In this document: positions 43,805 to 55,284 of the stretch, in pieces
Numbering within the stretch: the stretch's first letter is position 1
Layout of the letters: each line of letters begins with the position of its first letter
DNA from: Thozetella sp. PMI_491
Lineage: Eukaryota; Ascomycota; Sordariomycetes; Chaetosphaeriales; Chaetosphaeriaceae
Assembly: GCA_021432635.1 (NCBI GenBank)
Contig: MU270076.1
Location: 62,001 to 126,000 of the forward strand
Reading direction: 5' to 3'
DNA: 64,000 nt
Notes under the pieces: generated by a model
Told to the model about the DNA's origin: nothing
The model's input: only the letters and a program-made list of their open reading frames with translations
The model's database searches: none
Made by a program: the position numbers and the translations under genes

Positions 43805-45819
43805 TCACTTAATATGAACTACGGCCGCCTCGCCCACTTGCTCGAATATATCCACTTCCGGGACAGATCCTTGGAAGCTTCTTTTCAGCAATCCGAGTCT
43901 TTTAAAGGTCTGTGTGACCGTATCAGTACGAAACAGCACCAGCGATACTTCCTGGTTATCGCCGCCGCCAATGACGCCTTTCCGAATGGCAAGCTGCAGA
44001 CAGTACACATGCGATAGGCAGCAGTCGCCCGCATCCTCCTTCACATCGAGTATAAGGTCGCCCAGCTTCTCTAGCTCCACATACGGATGCTTCGAGTCGT
44101 GGGCGTTGATGAAGGTATGTGGCTTGTCTCCGAAGAGGTACTCGTGCAGGTTAATGAGGAACCCCGAGATGGTGACGGTGCTGAAAGTCTGCGTAAATTC
44201 GTCGGACAGTGGTCGCATCTCGTTCCTAGCATTGAGCTCCCGCGTCAGGAACATCAGGTTTGTGTTAGACGCTTCGTCCTCGTCTTGTCCAGATCTCAGC
44301 TGCTCGACGCAGGTCACGACAGCTAGCTCAGTGGTAGAGATGGCCTCGTCGTACGTGACCTGGCTATCGATGGACACCCATGACCACGTCGGCACACGTC
44401 CAAGCCTGCGCGTCGTCTCGAGGCGGCCTTTTCTCGCCCACATGAGATCCTTGATGAGACTGTTCTCCCACATACCGACGAAGTATCTCGAGTTTCGGTA
44501 AGGAGACATCCTCCTCGCCGCGCCTGAGATGGCTGGCACCCTGTCTCGGCTAAAGCTCAGGTCAAGTCTGGAGTACTGTTCGACTATCTGATGCCAATTT
44601 TCGGTCAGCTCTGCCTTGGAGGCTCTGGCTAAGTTTGGCTCGTAGAGCAAGTCCTTATTGAATGGTACCCAACCCGGTACCCACAGAGACCGGATACATC
44701 CACACTCGCAAGTCGTTTTCTCCATACATTCCCAGATTAACTCGTCTCGGGTGAAATGCACGACCCGTGGGGAAAGTAGCCTCTCTTGCAGGACCCAGCC
44801 CCGAGTCAGCAGAGGGGAGGGGCCGGGGTCAGGGCCGTAGCCATGGGTGAGGGTCTGACGAAAGTGTATCGTCTCGGACGCGCCGCTGTCCGACCTATAC
44901 CTTAGCTTCTGCGAATGGTTGAGCTTCGGGGCAAGAGAAGAGAACCCTTCAATGTCTGATGCGGACATGGTAGCCGCGAGGGTGATCTTCCCATTCGCGT
45001 AGATGGACGCCATTTGGGTTGACTCAGCCTGCCAATCTTCTTGTGAGTCTTGGATGATACATAGTGAGTCTATCCACAGATACGGTACGCTGAGCTTGTG
45101 GGCGATGGTTATGGCATCTTGAAAGGACGGCGGAAGCTTGTCCCACGGTATGGTGGTTTGATGGCTCTCGATATTGACGGTCGTTGTCGTCAAGAACCTA
45201 GTAGTTCCCCAACAGTGGCTCAAACAGGCATAGCCTCCCTCCTCGTCGCCAGTCGTGTGGTGCAACCTTATCGCCTGCACATTGGTGATGTCTAGGACCC
45301 TTGTGGGGAAATAGCGGTCGGACCCTGATCCCTTGCAGCTGTGGTTCTTCTCACAATCTTGTATCCAGCGCGTGACCTGTGAGATCGCAGCATTAGACCC
45401 TGTATCTCCCGAGATGTCCCTCGCCGTTTCGCCGTGCTTCTTCAGCACCCACGGCGGCCGATCTCCTGTTCATGGCGTCAGACGTGGGCGGTCCTCCCGA
45501 TCGAGCCCGCGCTGGCTGAAGACAAACCTGGATGGCAGAATAGGTCGACGCTGAACGACAGCAGCTCCGCGTCGACGCGCTTGACCACGACTCTGAGGCC
45601 GTCCAACCTATTCGTGTCCCAGCCCACCAGCATGTCTTTTTCGTCATCCACGGCGTCCTTCAACGCCAGGATGGCCCGAAGGAGAAGGCCGCATCTTTGA
45701 CACCCACGGCTGAGCCACGTGCCGCCGAACGACTGGCGGATCTGGGGCAGGGGCACGCCATGGTCAATCGAAATGGATGCGTCCAGGCCCTTGCAAACGT
45801 CACAGGGGGTGGGACCCAT
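43805..45819 (-). CDS. HET-domain (heterokaryon incompatibility type) protein, about 650 aa
   Basis: Two exons in phase: 45819-45528 and 45465-43805. The ATG at 45819 starts MGPTPCDVCKGLD; the frame is open further upstream but without another ATG. The HET domain lies at about residues 165-320: YACLSHCWG, then PPSFQDAITIAHKLSVPYLWIDSLCIIQD, DWQAESTQMASIYANG and later TRGWVLQERLLSPRVVHF. The C-terminal 300 residues are variable. HET proteins trigger cell death after non-self contact in some cases, but most have no known role. The N-terminal C-x-x-C is common in such proteins. It flanks the isocyanide cluster, separated from the MFS gene by the hydrolase remnant. Intron donor GTTTGT is acceptable. 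Confidence 0.88.
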
Positions 45820-46385
45820 TAGCAGCGTAGGCCGAGAGGAATCCTTCTCTCCGTCGTCTCTTGTACCCCTGGTCTTGTGTCTCTGCCGCTGGAGGAAGCA
45901 AGCGTGCGGGGGCTTTGTGCGGGGCAAGCGCGAGGGTTGAGAGCTTCCGGGAAGGAGCGTGTTGCCAAAGCAGGCGGGGGACCAGGGACGGAATGCACCG
46001 GAGAAAACCGCCTGCTCTGGTGAAGACTAATCATGGGTCGTGAGCCAACAATCGACCGCCGCCCACGACAGTCTGGTCTCTTGGGCGGCGAGAGCTGAGG
46101 AAAAACGAATGGGCAACATCCACATGCACACATGCAGAGCGGGCTATCTGGACCACTCAGCTGCCGCCGCCACCAGCCCAGGGCCAGCCATGACGTGCAG
46201 CTCGCCAATTGACGCCTTAGCTTCGTTCCCGCCGCGTCCCGAGAGTCAAATCATCCAGCCTCTTCCATCTCCACTCCCCACTGCGAGCCTGCTGTGCCTC
46301 AACCCTCGTCTGACTAACGCACCCACCACGTCTGGACAGTGTTTCCACTCGCAGTAATCCTCCCGGACCCCTGCCTGCCGCCGCA
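45820..46385. other. Spacer between divergent HET and oxidoreductase genes
   Basis: Shared promoter region; a C-rich stretch precedes the ATG at 46386. No gene recognised. Confidence 0.4.
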
Positions 46386-47423
46386 ATGCGTGCCTGGCAA
46401 TACGATGGCGTGGCTGGCGGCCTCGAGAAGAACCTCGTTCTTCGCGATGGTCTCGCTGCTCCGGAGCTCTCCCCGCGCCTGGGCGATGCCGAGATCGTCG
46501 TGCAGGTGCTCAGCGTCGGCCTCAACCCCGCCGACTTCAAGGTGCCTGAGATAGGGTTGATCGCACGGGCCGTTATCTCTCTCCCTGCGACCCCGGCCCT
46601 CGACTTTTGCGGGCGTGTCGCTCGCCTCGGCCGCATCGTGGATTCCTTCTCCGTCGGCGAGCTCGTCTTCGGCAAGCTTGACCTAGGGTCGGCCGGGGCC
46701 TTGTCCGAGTTCGTCGTGGTCAAGGGCTCCTCGTGCATCTCGCTGCCCGCCTCGGTGTCACCCGATCAGGGAGCCGCGGTCCCCACCGCGGGGATGACCG
46801 CCCAGCAAGTGATCCAATCGAGGGTCAAGGCCGGTGACAAGGTCTTCATCAACGGCGGCTCCGGTGGGGTCGGGACGCTGGCCATCCAGGTCGCAAAGGC
46901 CTTGGGCTGCCACGTCACCGTCTCATGCTCCACGAGCAAGGTGGCGCTCTGCAAGGAGCTCGGCGCCGACGAGATCATCGACTACACAACGACGAACGTG
47001 ACGGAGAGGCTCAAGCAGGCCGGCCAGGTGTTCACCCTGGTACTCGACAATGTCGGGCTCTCACCGCCAGACTTGTACAAAGCTTCGGAAGCGTATCTCG
47101 TGCCCAGTGGCAAGTTCGTGCAGATTGGGGGCGGCATGGACTGGGAGAACGTAAAGTCCATGTCCTCCAAGATGCTCGTTCCCTCTTTCCTTGGTGGCGG
47201 GCGACGCAAGTTCGAGTTCTTTACCGTCAAGACCAGCAAGGAGAGCCTAGCGCAGCTGGCGAAATGGATGGCCGAGGGCAAGCTCAAAGCCCACATCGAG
47301 GAAGTTTTCCCGTTCGAGGATGCACCCAAGGCGTTCGAGAAGCTTCGAACAGGCAAATGCGCCGGCAAGATTATCGTTCATGTCCAGGAGGTCGCAAAGG
47401 ATGACGATACCAAGGCGCCTTGA
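46386..47423 (+). CDS. MDR-superfamily (quinone/enoyl reductase-like) oxidoreductase, 345 aa
   Basis: A single exon from the ATG at 46386. The N-terminal GroES-like half carries VGLNPADFKVPEIG and ALDFCGRVARLG, the Rossmann half the NADP-binding loop INGGSGGVGTLAIQVAKALG (about 155-174), then ELGADEIIDY and the C-terminal FPFEDAPKAFEKLRTGKCAGKIIV. The usual zinc-ligand cysteines of alcohol dehydrogenases are absent, which places it with zinc-free quinone oxidoreductase/enoyl-reductase-like proteins. It would reduce an activated double bond or a quinone with NADPH. The location is probably cytosolic, although relatives are mitochondrial. Whether it belongs with the isocyanide cluster is open; the HET gene lies between. 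Confidence 0.9.
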   Translation: MRAWQYDGVAGGLEKNLVLRDGLAAPELSPRLGDAEIVVQVLSVGLNPADFKVPEIGLIARAVISLPATPALDFCGRVARLGRIVDSFSVGELVFGKLDLGSAGALSEFVVVKGSSCISLPASVSPDQGAAVPTAGMTAQQVIQSRVKAGDKVFINGGSGGVGTLAIQVAKALGCHVTVSCSTSKVALCKELGADEIIDYTTTNVTERLKQAGQVFTLVLDNVGLSPPDLYKASEAYLVPSGKFVQIGGGMDWENVKSMSSKMLVPSFLGGGRRKFEFFTVKTSKESLAQLAKWMAEGKLKAHIEEVFPFEDAPKAFEKLRTGKCAGKIIVHVQEVAKDDDTKAP

Positions 47424-47690
47424 CTACCGATATAGCAACCAGGTATAAGGCCCACAGCTCGGGCTGTTGATCATGGGATACATCTTCATGGCAAAGCGCC
47501 GAGGCGTTGGGTAAACAGTCTGCCTCCCCCCGGGCTTTCGTCGCCATTTGCGATCGCGTGTTACAGCACCATGACAGCGGAACAAACGAGATACAGATAT
47601 TACTAGCTGCCTTACGATTACTATCTATGGCTTTTACGTTGGCAGAACAACGCGAGACACAAGCTTCCAGAGCTCTGTCGATCAAATATT

Positions 47691-50600
47691 CTAATATTCC
47701 TTGTGATAATGTTGCTGGGGGCTCTGGGGTGACTGCGTGATTTCCTGGTAGACTTGCTGCTCATTTGGCGGCAAGCCGGGGTGGCCCCCCTGGTTCTTCT
47801 GCTGTTCCGGACTCGGTGTAAGTGATACTGGCGATACCTGTCCCACATATCCACTGTGGTACTGCTCATAGCCCTGATGATAGGGTGAAGCTTGTGGCTC
47901 GAGTCCGGGGTGATAAAGATGTTGAGGCTGAAACTGGTTCTGGTAAGAAGCCTGTAGAGGCTGTTGCTGGTAAAACACCTGTCCAGCATCATGCTGTGGC
48001 GTGTAGATGGGCTGCTGCGTGGTGAGGGCTGCCATGTCCTTCTCATCCGTCGAGGGTACCAGCACTTCCTGCGCCACGGGGTATTCGCCCGTCAGATCTA
48101 TCACCTTGTCGCCAAACTTCTCGCTCCACTGGCTCGATCGCATCCGGAGCACCGCCGGGTCGGGGTATAGGAAGGTGGTGTAGACGCGACCAACCGCTGT
48201 CTGCTGCATGTGGCGGCGCATGCGTGCGTAGCCACGCTCGCCGAATATGGCGGCCGCGAAGGCCACGGACAGGATCAGGAGGATGAGGAACGCGCCCAGG
48301 AAAGCCGGGACGGCGAACGGGAGGTTGAACCGCACCGTCTGCTTCGAGGGCGTGACAGTAACGACAGGGGCGTTTCCGGCGATGCCGGCGTTCCCCGGCC
48401 CCAGGGTGCCTTTAGTTCCGACGACGGTGGACGCCGCGGAGTCCGTGAAGATCAGGTTGGGAATGATGGCAGCAGTCTGCGGGTTGGCCGTCAGGTTCTG
48501 CCAGCGCGTCCACATGTCCAGGCTAGAGCTTCCCGTGTAGTCCTGCAAGCCAGATCCGGTGTTAGTGGATTCAACGGTGTACGCGACCGCCAAGGCTCCA
48601 GCAGAAAAGTCGCTGCCCGGGAGGTTCTGCTGGTCCCCATACTTGGCTCCGACGATGCCAGCCGTGTCGAGAAAGCCCGGCATGTACAACGAGCGACCGC
48701 GCAAAGTCGATACGTTGGGATGGTTGGCGTACTCGTCCGAGACCATCCCCCAGATCAGGTTCAGCTCAGTCTGGTTGTACGCGTTCCCCGTATTTTCCAC
48801 GCCCCAGAGCGGCAGCTCTGCGTCGCTGCTGTACGTCTTGTCGCGGATGCGGGTGACGTTGAGTGTGTCGAATCTCCCATCGCTAGCATTGTAGCTAAAG
48901 GAAACTGTCTTGACGGTGGACTTGATGGCACTCGCGCACACATATATCTTTTGCTGCCACACACTCCCGTCGTCCATTATTGAAGTGTGCCCGGGGTTCA
49001 TGCGCTGGGGGGCCGACCGCAGCTGGCCGCATCCAATTAACATGTTTGTGATGTTGGCGTAGTCGCCATTCCCCGACCCCGTGCATAAAATGCCTGCAGT
49101 TACGGTTAGCTAGGAATCTGGAATATTAGGAGGCACTACGCACTGATGTCGTTAAAATCGTCACTCCCGACGAACCACGGATTGCTCTTATTGGTAACGG
49201 GATCCGGCTTTCCCTTGACGTAGCTGCCGAAGGTCAAGCTCAGCTCGAGATTTTGGAGGCCGATCGAAGCTAGATTTGAAGTCTGACCCTGGAAGAGATT
49301 CAGCTCGAAGGTTTTGTTCATCTCTGAGTTCAGGTAAGACCAGGCTTTAACACCGGTGTCCTCGTTCCCCGGGTTGGTGACATTGAAGTACAGCGCTGTG
49401 TAGGCATTGAGCAGCCAAGCACCCTTGTACGCCCGCATATACAGGTTGATGTTTTGCTGCTTGTCTGAAATATCGATGCGCGGATAAGTCTTGTTGAGGT
49501 TCACGAAGCCCCCCCTGTCCGTCAGGACGACGGCGCCCTCGGGAAGGAGTGTGCCGTTCTCAGCACGGACGGTAAAATCGATGGTCGTGTTCGTATCCAC
49601 GCAGACAGATTCTGGCTCTACGAAGAGCAAATCCTCCTCCCATTCGACTCCGTGCGAGAAGCCTGTGGGAACCGTGTGGTTCCTGAAACCAACGCCGCCC
49701 TGGACCAGATCGACGACCAGGCCTTCCACGGCAAGTAGGGAATCCTCCATGACCAAGTTCTTAATGTTCACGTTGTCGGCGATGAGGAAGGTACTCCCAT
49801 TCATGTACAAATTTGAGCGAGACCCCTTAAACCGCCGCCAGTTGATGTCGAAGTAGTTGGAGATGGTGGACGAGTTCCTGGTGCCGCTGGAGTAGATATC
49901 CCGGACAGTCTCGGGAATTGTAAGGTCATAGCCATAGGGATAGTCCCACGATATGTTCCCGTTTGGGAACGTGGTCCTGACCGTTATCGTGTCGGAGAAG
50001 GGGCAAGGCCTCGGAGCGTTCCGCCAGGAATCGCCTCCACAGATCCTACCCAGGGTATAGTTCCCTCGCGACGGGGTGCCGTAGCCAAAAGACGAAGTAT
50101 CAAGCGTGTAGACTAGCAGCTTGTCAGATGTTTGACGTACCAAGGTACATCTGGCGAGCGACTCTCACCGAATTGGCCGACGGTAGACTCGTCCAAGACA
50201 ATGGTCGAGTATAGGCCGAGCGGGGTGACGACAGAGCCGATCGCAAGCAGGATTCCCATCAAGGGCATAAGCCTAGCAGCCCATGCGACCCCTGTTGACA
50301 CTCCATTGTTGTGAGTATTGTCAGCTAGGACGAGCCACGACCAGTGAGACTGCTGAAAGGCGCTCGCCGCCACCGACCTAGCATGCATGTGTTAGCAACA
50401 TAGAGCAAGGCCCCAGAAATGACTCCCCGAAGAAGTGCTAGATACGCACCAAGTAGCTGCCGTGCTCTTGTCGGGAAGCCGCCAGGAGAGGATGAAAGCG
50501 AGGGCATTAGGGACGAGCTGGCTGGCTAAGGGGAAAGCAACAAGTTAGCCATGCGGGCGTAAATGCAGCGTACAAAGGGGTTCGGGTGCAAGCTCCATAC

Positions 50601-50731
50601 CGATGAAGAAGCCCAACGCGATCATTCCGGCCACATGGCCGACGCCTAACTCGATCATGATGCCCTTGGAGACAGACCAACCTTCGAGGCAGGTAGTTGC
50701 AAGGCGGAAGAACAAGTGTGGGCTCTAAACA
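47691..50731 (-). CDS. Large fungal membrane protein with extracellular domain and Gln/Pro/Tyr-rich tail; 5' end unresolved
   Basis: Exons that join in phase are: (50731 or beyond)-50601, 50525-50450, 50377-50169, 50112-49144 and 49093-47691. The N-terminal part has hydrophobic segments (VAGMIALGFFI, MPLMGILLAIGSVVTPLGLY). A large N-glycosylation-rich (many NxT/NxS) domain of about 600 residues follows, predicted extracellular. Near the end is one strong helix (FAVPAFLGAFLILLILSVAF), then a cytosolic tail rich in Q, P, Y and H. Topology is at least three membrane segments with a big outside domain. I do not recognise a named domain; similar proteins are common and uncharacterised in ascomycetes. 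The first exon must lie near or above 50731 but I could not choose a start, although an ATG at about 50850 with a poor donor is one option. Confidence 0.75.
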
Positions 50732-51626
50732 GACGTCAACCCATCCACCTAAGAAGCATCAAAGTCTAGCCTGGTGGGGATAAACGGGCGGACTGAGGCC
50801 AAAGGGCGGAGTGGCGTTCCAGGGCCGGAGGGGGGGTAGTCATCGCGACGGCGACTGGGCAGCCCCACGCGACGTCGATTCTCTTTGTGCGATGACCGTT
50901 GACCCGGCCGTGCATGGAGCGTTTGGGGCGCCGGCCAGGACGCAGGAGAAGCGACGCCAGTGTAGCACCTGCGCCCAACTTTCCTCCGTCTTATTCGAAG
51001 CGAGACGGCGCCGGGGCCGATGTTTCTCAGGGCCGAATCAGCAGCCAGAATGTAACGACAGGGACCCCGGTAGGGCGGACCAGTCGTCGCGAGCGGCCCT
51101 GCGTGGTGCAGGCCTTGGCAGCCCCTAAAACTGCGGGACATTTCCTGGGCTTGCTGTGATCTCCGATTTCCCGCATCTTTAGTGGTGGGAGCGCCCCAGT
51201 GAGGCTGAACCAAGTCCCCAGCCTATACCACCCGGCGTCGCACTGGGCCGCTCATAGGTCCGAATCGGCCAACTGCCGCCGTTGATTACCTCTCAAGCCA
51301 CTTAAATAGGTAAAGCTACAGAGGTACTCCGTAAGATCGGGACGATGATGTTATTGCAGGGACTTTGGCCCTTGCCAGCAATACCAGGTTCTTCCCAGCG
51401 CCCGCCGAGCAATAAAATATCAACCGCCCTAAGGGGGAATCAGCTGCTCTAGGCATGCACCCCGCCCTGCAAACACTGATTGGAGAATAAAAAAAAAGAA
51501 AGAGAAGAAAAGAGAGAGGGGTGGCGGCAGAGAAAGAGACAGGCGCCAAAAAGCAAGCACTTCGTTGGAGAGCTCTCCGGTCGCGTTACACCTTCACCTG
51601 GGTCGTCCGGCACGCCAGTTGTCGCC
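50732..51626. other. Divergent spacer
   Basis: It probably holds the missing first exon of the membrane-protein gene in its left part and the promoter of the 51627 gene in its right part. A purine-rich tract (AAAAAAAAGAAAGAG...) lies at about 51488-51540. Confidence 0.4.
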
Positions 51627-52365
51627 ATGCACCTCATACCTTACCTCGCGGCACTCGCCACAGTGCTACTCTCATACTCTCATGCTGAAGCTTCAGAGGC
51701 CGCAGGGGATCCAAGACGTAACATGATGGCGCAACTAAAGGCCCGAGCAACCGGTCAAGACCTCTCGTTCTGCTGGAACCCGGGATCCATCTGCGATGCA
51801 TCCAGCAATCTCTACGACAAGTGCAGGGACTTGCTTGACTCTAGCAACATGGGACCATTTTACACGTGCCTCTGCGGCAACGGCTACGTCCCTGTTAACC
51901 AAGCGTGAGGGCAGACCCATACCGATCCATACCTTCGCGGGTGCTATCCATGCTGAATCCCGCTCCCACAGTTGTACTTGGTGCCAGGAAGTCTACGAGA
52001 TAGGTAGCTCATCCGGCGGCGACACCGACGCGAAGAGCTGCGCCAGCGTTGGCGTATCCGTGGCGCCCTTTCCCAGCAGCATCCTCAGCCAAGAATTGGC
52101 CTACAATGCGAGCTACACCGGTACCATCCGCGGTGCGACCGGCACCAGGCCTACGCCGACTGGGCCCGCCCCCACGGCACAAGTCGTAACTATGAACGGC
52201 GGCGCCATCATAACACCGACCCCAGCGGCGGTGACCACGGTCATCGTCACGGCTGGAGCCGGCGCTGGTGGATCCAACGCGGCTCCGGGCCTTGACCTCC
52301 GCACCGCCGTTGTCGTGTCGTGGTCTCTCGCGGCGATTGTCCTTGGGTTTACGGTCCTGGTATAA
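51627..52365 (+). CDS. Secreted cysteine-containing protein, probably GPI-anchored (223 aa)
   Basis: Two exons, 51627-51904 and 51972-52365, in phase. Residues 1-22 are a signal peptide (MHLIPYLAALATVLLSYSHAEA). A cysteine-rich segment (SFCWNPGSICDASSNLYDKC, then TCLCGNGYVPVNQACTWC) covers about 50-105. A Thr/Pro/Ala-rich stretch (150-195) follows, and the end is a hydrophobic segment (TAVVVSWSLAAIVLGFTVLV) without basic residues after it, as in GPI signals; the S/N/A cluster before it offers an omega site. It is predicted to sit in the plasma membrane or wall. I do not recognise the domain by name; function unknown. Confidence 0.8.
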
Positions 52366-52890
52366 CATGTTGCTTCTCGAGCCGAGCGAGGGCACATGGA
52401 CAGGGACATCTGCATCGCGCAACGCGTTATGAACTTTTATATATGTCAAGATACCACTTCGTTTGCAAAATCTGGGCTGGGAGGGCATTTCCGGGCAGTC
52501 GGAAGTCTTGTAAATCACAATAGTAATTGGAGCTACTGATTCACATCCAAAAAAGGCCTAAATACAGCTACATACAGGCATGGCTCATATGAGCGGGCGT
52601 GAAGCCCTGTCTGAACCGCCTCGAAGTAATACAAATCTCTCCTACTTCGCTCTGACCTAGTCCGGCCTCCTGTCATTTGAAGGTTGCCAGGAGGCGCGCC
52701 ATTTCCCTCACGCACGTGTGGCGCTGGCAGCCTAGCGCGCTTCCGCTCGGACTTGAGTGCTGTAATCTCTTCCTAGACTTGCAGCTTCCCCTTTGACGCC
52801 AGTGTCAGGCGTGGGGCTTGAGCTTCTCTAGCGACCAAATGAGCTTCTAGAACAATTCCCAATCTACCGTTCTAATACCCCCCCGCCATC
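52366..52890. other. Spacer between converging genes
   Basis: 3' flanks of the GPI-type and STAND-like genes; no gene recognised. Confidence 0.4.
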
Positions 52891-54975
52891 CTACATGCGG
52901 AGAGCATTCACGCTGGCTCCGCCTTTCATAAGCAACCCTGGGCCCTGGGCGACCCTTCCACTATCCGCCCGTTCACCTATCCTCACACTTCTCGTGAGAG
53001 CCAAGGAGTTTCCTGTTGTTGTGAGAAGAACTTTGACCACGCGCTGCGGGTCTGGGGCTCGAAGGATGCCAATTAGCGCTACTAGGTGTCTCTGCGCAGC
53101 ACCATCGAGGATAAGCTGTAATCCGTCGATGACAAACAAGACCGAAAGCGGAGCAAGTTTGATCAGCGAGCGTATGATATCCAGAGCCGCGGAGCACCTG
53201 TCCGGGTTGTCCTTCAGAGCGAGGAGCTGAGCTTCTCCCAAATCATCTTGAGCGGTAAACTCGTGCGGCAGGAGACTGATCAGCTGCTTGATGATGGAAA
53301 AGAGCAGAACCAGCATCGGAAGCTCGCCTTTGGATGGGGAGAATTTGCCGTCCTCTGGCACGCCGGTGTATCGACGTTTGCAGAAGAAGGATACACAAGG
53401 AATCCCGGCATTCGTGGACGTCGTGGTGAGATGGAGGGCGAGGAGAGAAAGCTCCGAAACGGGGAAAAGAGACTCGCCGCAGTTTATCCAGAGAATCTGG
53501 GACCCTAGACGCTTAATCCACTGCTGAATCCTTTCCAGGATCTCCGTGGGCAGCACCGACCGCGAGAGCCCAGCAGACGATGCGATGTCCCTCCTGCCAT
53601 CCTCGACGATGGAGTTCATAAAACTGGACGCCTGGCTCAGTTCATACCGTGTACATCTGTTGTCAGAACTCTCTGTAAACTGCGTGTCAACGTTCCGCTC
53701 GATACACGGCGCATAATAGGCAGAGGCTGACCTAGGCCGCCAGTTAACGGCATTTCATCTTGGCTCTCGTCCTCGACCTCAACTAGCACGTCGGTCTCAT
53801 GTTCCAAAATCGGTAGCGGTTCGCGATTCCCACCTAGACGCTTTAGCTTCTGTTGGCCTTGTTCCCTATTCCCATATCGCACTTACCGTAGGAATCCTGC
53901 TCCTCGGCCAGCAACAGGTGCCGGCTCATTGATTGGTCTAGCTTCTTCAGTTGGTGCAATACCAGGTCGAACTTCTTGTTCATCTCTTTGAGATCGTTAT
54001 CATTGGCGCCTTTCCCAGCGAGCTTGAGATCCAGCAAGTGGTCTGTGAGCTTAGACACCCGGGCTTCGGTATTTTCGACACGATCCTGTGTCACAAGCTC
54101 AGACTCTCGGCGAACTAGCTGCACAGTCCGCTGGATATCGCAGACCATTTTCTGCACCCGATCTTGGTAGAAGTTTTGGTTGAATGAAACCTTTACCCTG
54201 TTTCTCCTGGACTGGTAGAATTGCATGGCATAACAGAGAAGGCGAAACACTTGAACGTAGAGCCGCACGATCAACACCTTCATCTCAGGCGAGCCTGCTA
54301 TCCGGCTGCTCCTGCGCACATACTGTAAGTCATCTCCAATCTCTAGGAGTGCAAGACTGAATCCCTCGGTGATTTTTTTGTAGTTGGCTGAGACCTAAAG
54401 TGACTGCTCAGCATGACGATGACACCATGTTGATAGAAGCCTTACCTTCACAATAGAGGAAACCACGCCTGTGAATAGGCTAAAGTATTTATCACCATCC
54501 GGGATGAAGCTAAACAGATACGAGTGGTCCTTCATAGTCTCCATGAAGCCGAAGAAACGAGTCTTTGTCTTGCCCCAACCCTCCTCCTTCTTTGAGGTCC
54601 ACTGCTTCTCGGCATTCATTACCTCGTCCCACAAGGTTGATATAGTTGGAATGCTCTGCGACCCCAGCGTTGACTGCTCTAGTTGTGGGAAAGATGATGA
54701 AAACTTTCCCCACAACTTCACTGCATCTCTGCATTGCTCCTCCAGCGGGTTGCTCTGGTGCTCTCCCTCCCTGCGTGTCCAGTCAGAGACTCCGAGCCAT
54801 ACGTTCTGAACGCTCGCAAACAGAGTAATATAGGTCCCTACCCGGCGGAGAGGTTGAGCAGCAGCCAATTATGCCACTGGTCGGCCTGGAGTTGGGGAGG
54901 TGCCCCCGTGCTCCCCGCTCCCGTTGCCAACCCCGTTGGATCTGCCTGAGAAGCGTTTTCGAATCTGTCGCTCAT
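52891..54975 (-). CDS. Degenerate STAND/NLR-like fungal protein (about 600 aa)
   Basis: Four exons in phase: 54975-54842, 54770-54446, 54394-53887, 53726-52891. After a short Ser/Gln-rich start, residues about 45-250 form a helical domain with SIPTISTLWDEVMNAEKQW and FFGFMETMKDHSYLFSFIPDGDKYFSLFTG, as in the N-terminal domains of fungal NACHT-like proteins (probably the Pfam family DUF7708; to be checked). A coiled-coil-like stretch (about 240-320) follows, then an NTPase-like part: ILWINCGESLFPVSELS sits where a P-loop is expected but lacks G-x-x-x-x-GK[ST], while a Walker-B-like LSVLFVIDGLQLIL is kept. No WD40, ankyrin or TPR repeats follow. The protein may be a signalling adaptor or a decayed NLR. 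The third intron (160 nt) was chosen because it restores YYAPCIERNVDTQFTE; it is the weakest junction. Confidence 0.7.
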
Positions 54976-55284
54976 GTTCGTGACCTTTGATTACAGCCAC
55001 TCAGGCCGCTACGCAGCGGTTGTTAGATACAAACGATGCAGCGTGTTGGGGTGCGGGGCTGCATGCACAGATTCGGCAAACAAGGCTCCCATCCACCCAG
55101 TTACCCAGCCTGATCTCAGCACCTGCTCACTCCTTGGTTCTGGTGCACGTGATGAGCTGATTTCTGGCTGTTGGGCGACACTGGCTGTCGCCAATCGTGA
55201 GGCCGCCTTTATCTCCGGGCTTGATTGTTTAGGTCCCCCGGTTAACAACCACCCAACATCTTGATTGAAATTTATGCGAGTAGG
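54976..55284. promoter_or_regulatory. Short divergent promoter between STAND-like and AAA-ATPase genes
   Basis: 309 bp between two outward ATGs; no element could be named. The arrangement allows joint regulation. Confidence 0.5.

Noticed and set aside
53637-53882. Possible extra exon of the STAND-like gene in another frame
   Set aside because: Using it gives no phase-consistent junction to the last exon; the single longer intron restores conserved-looking sequence instead.
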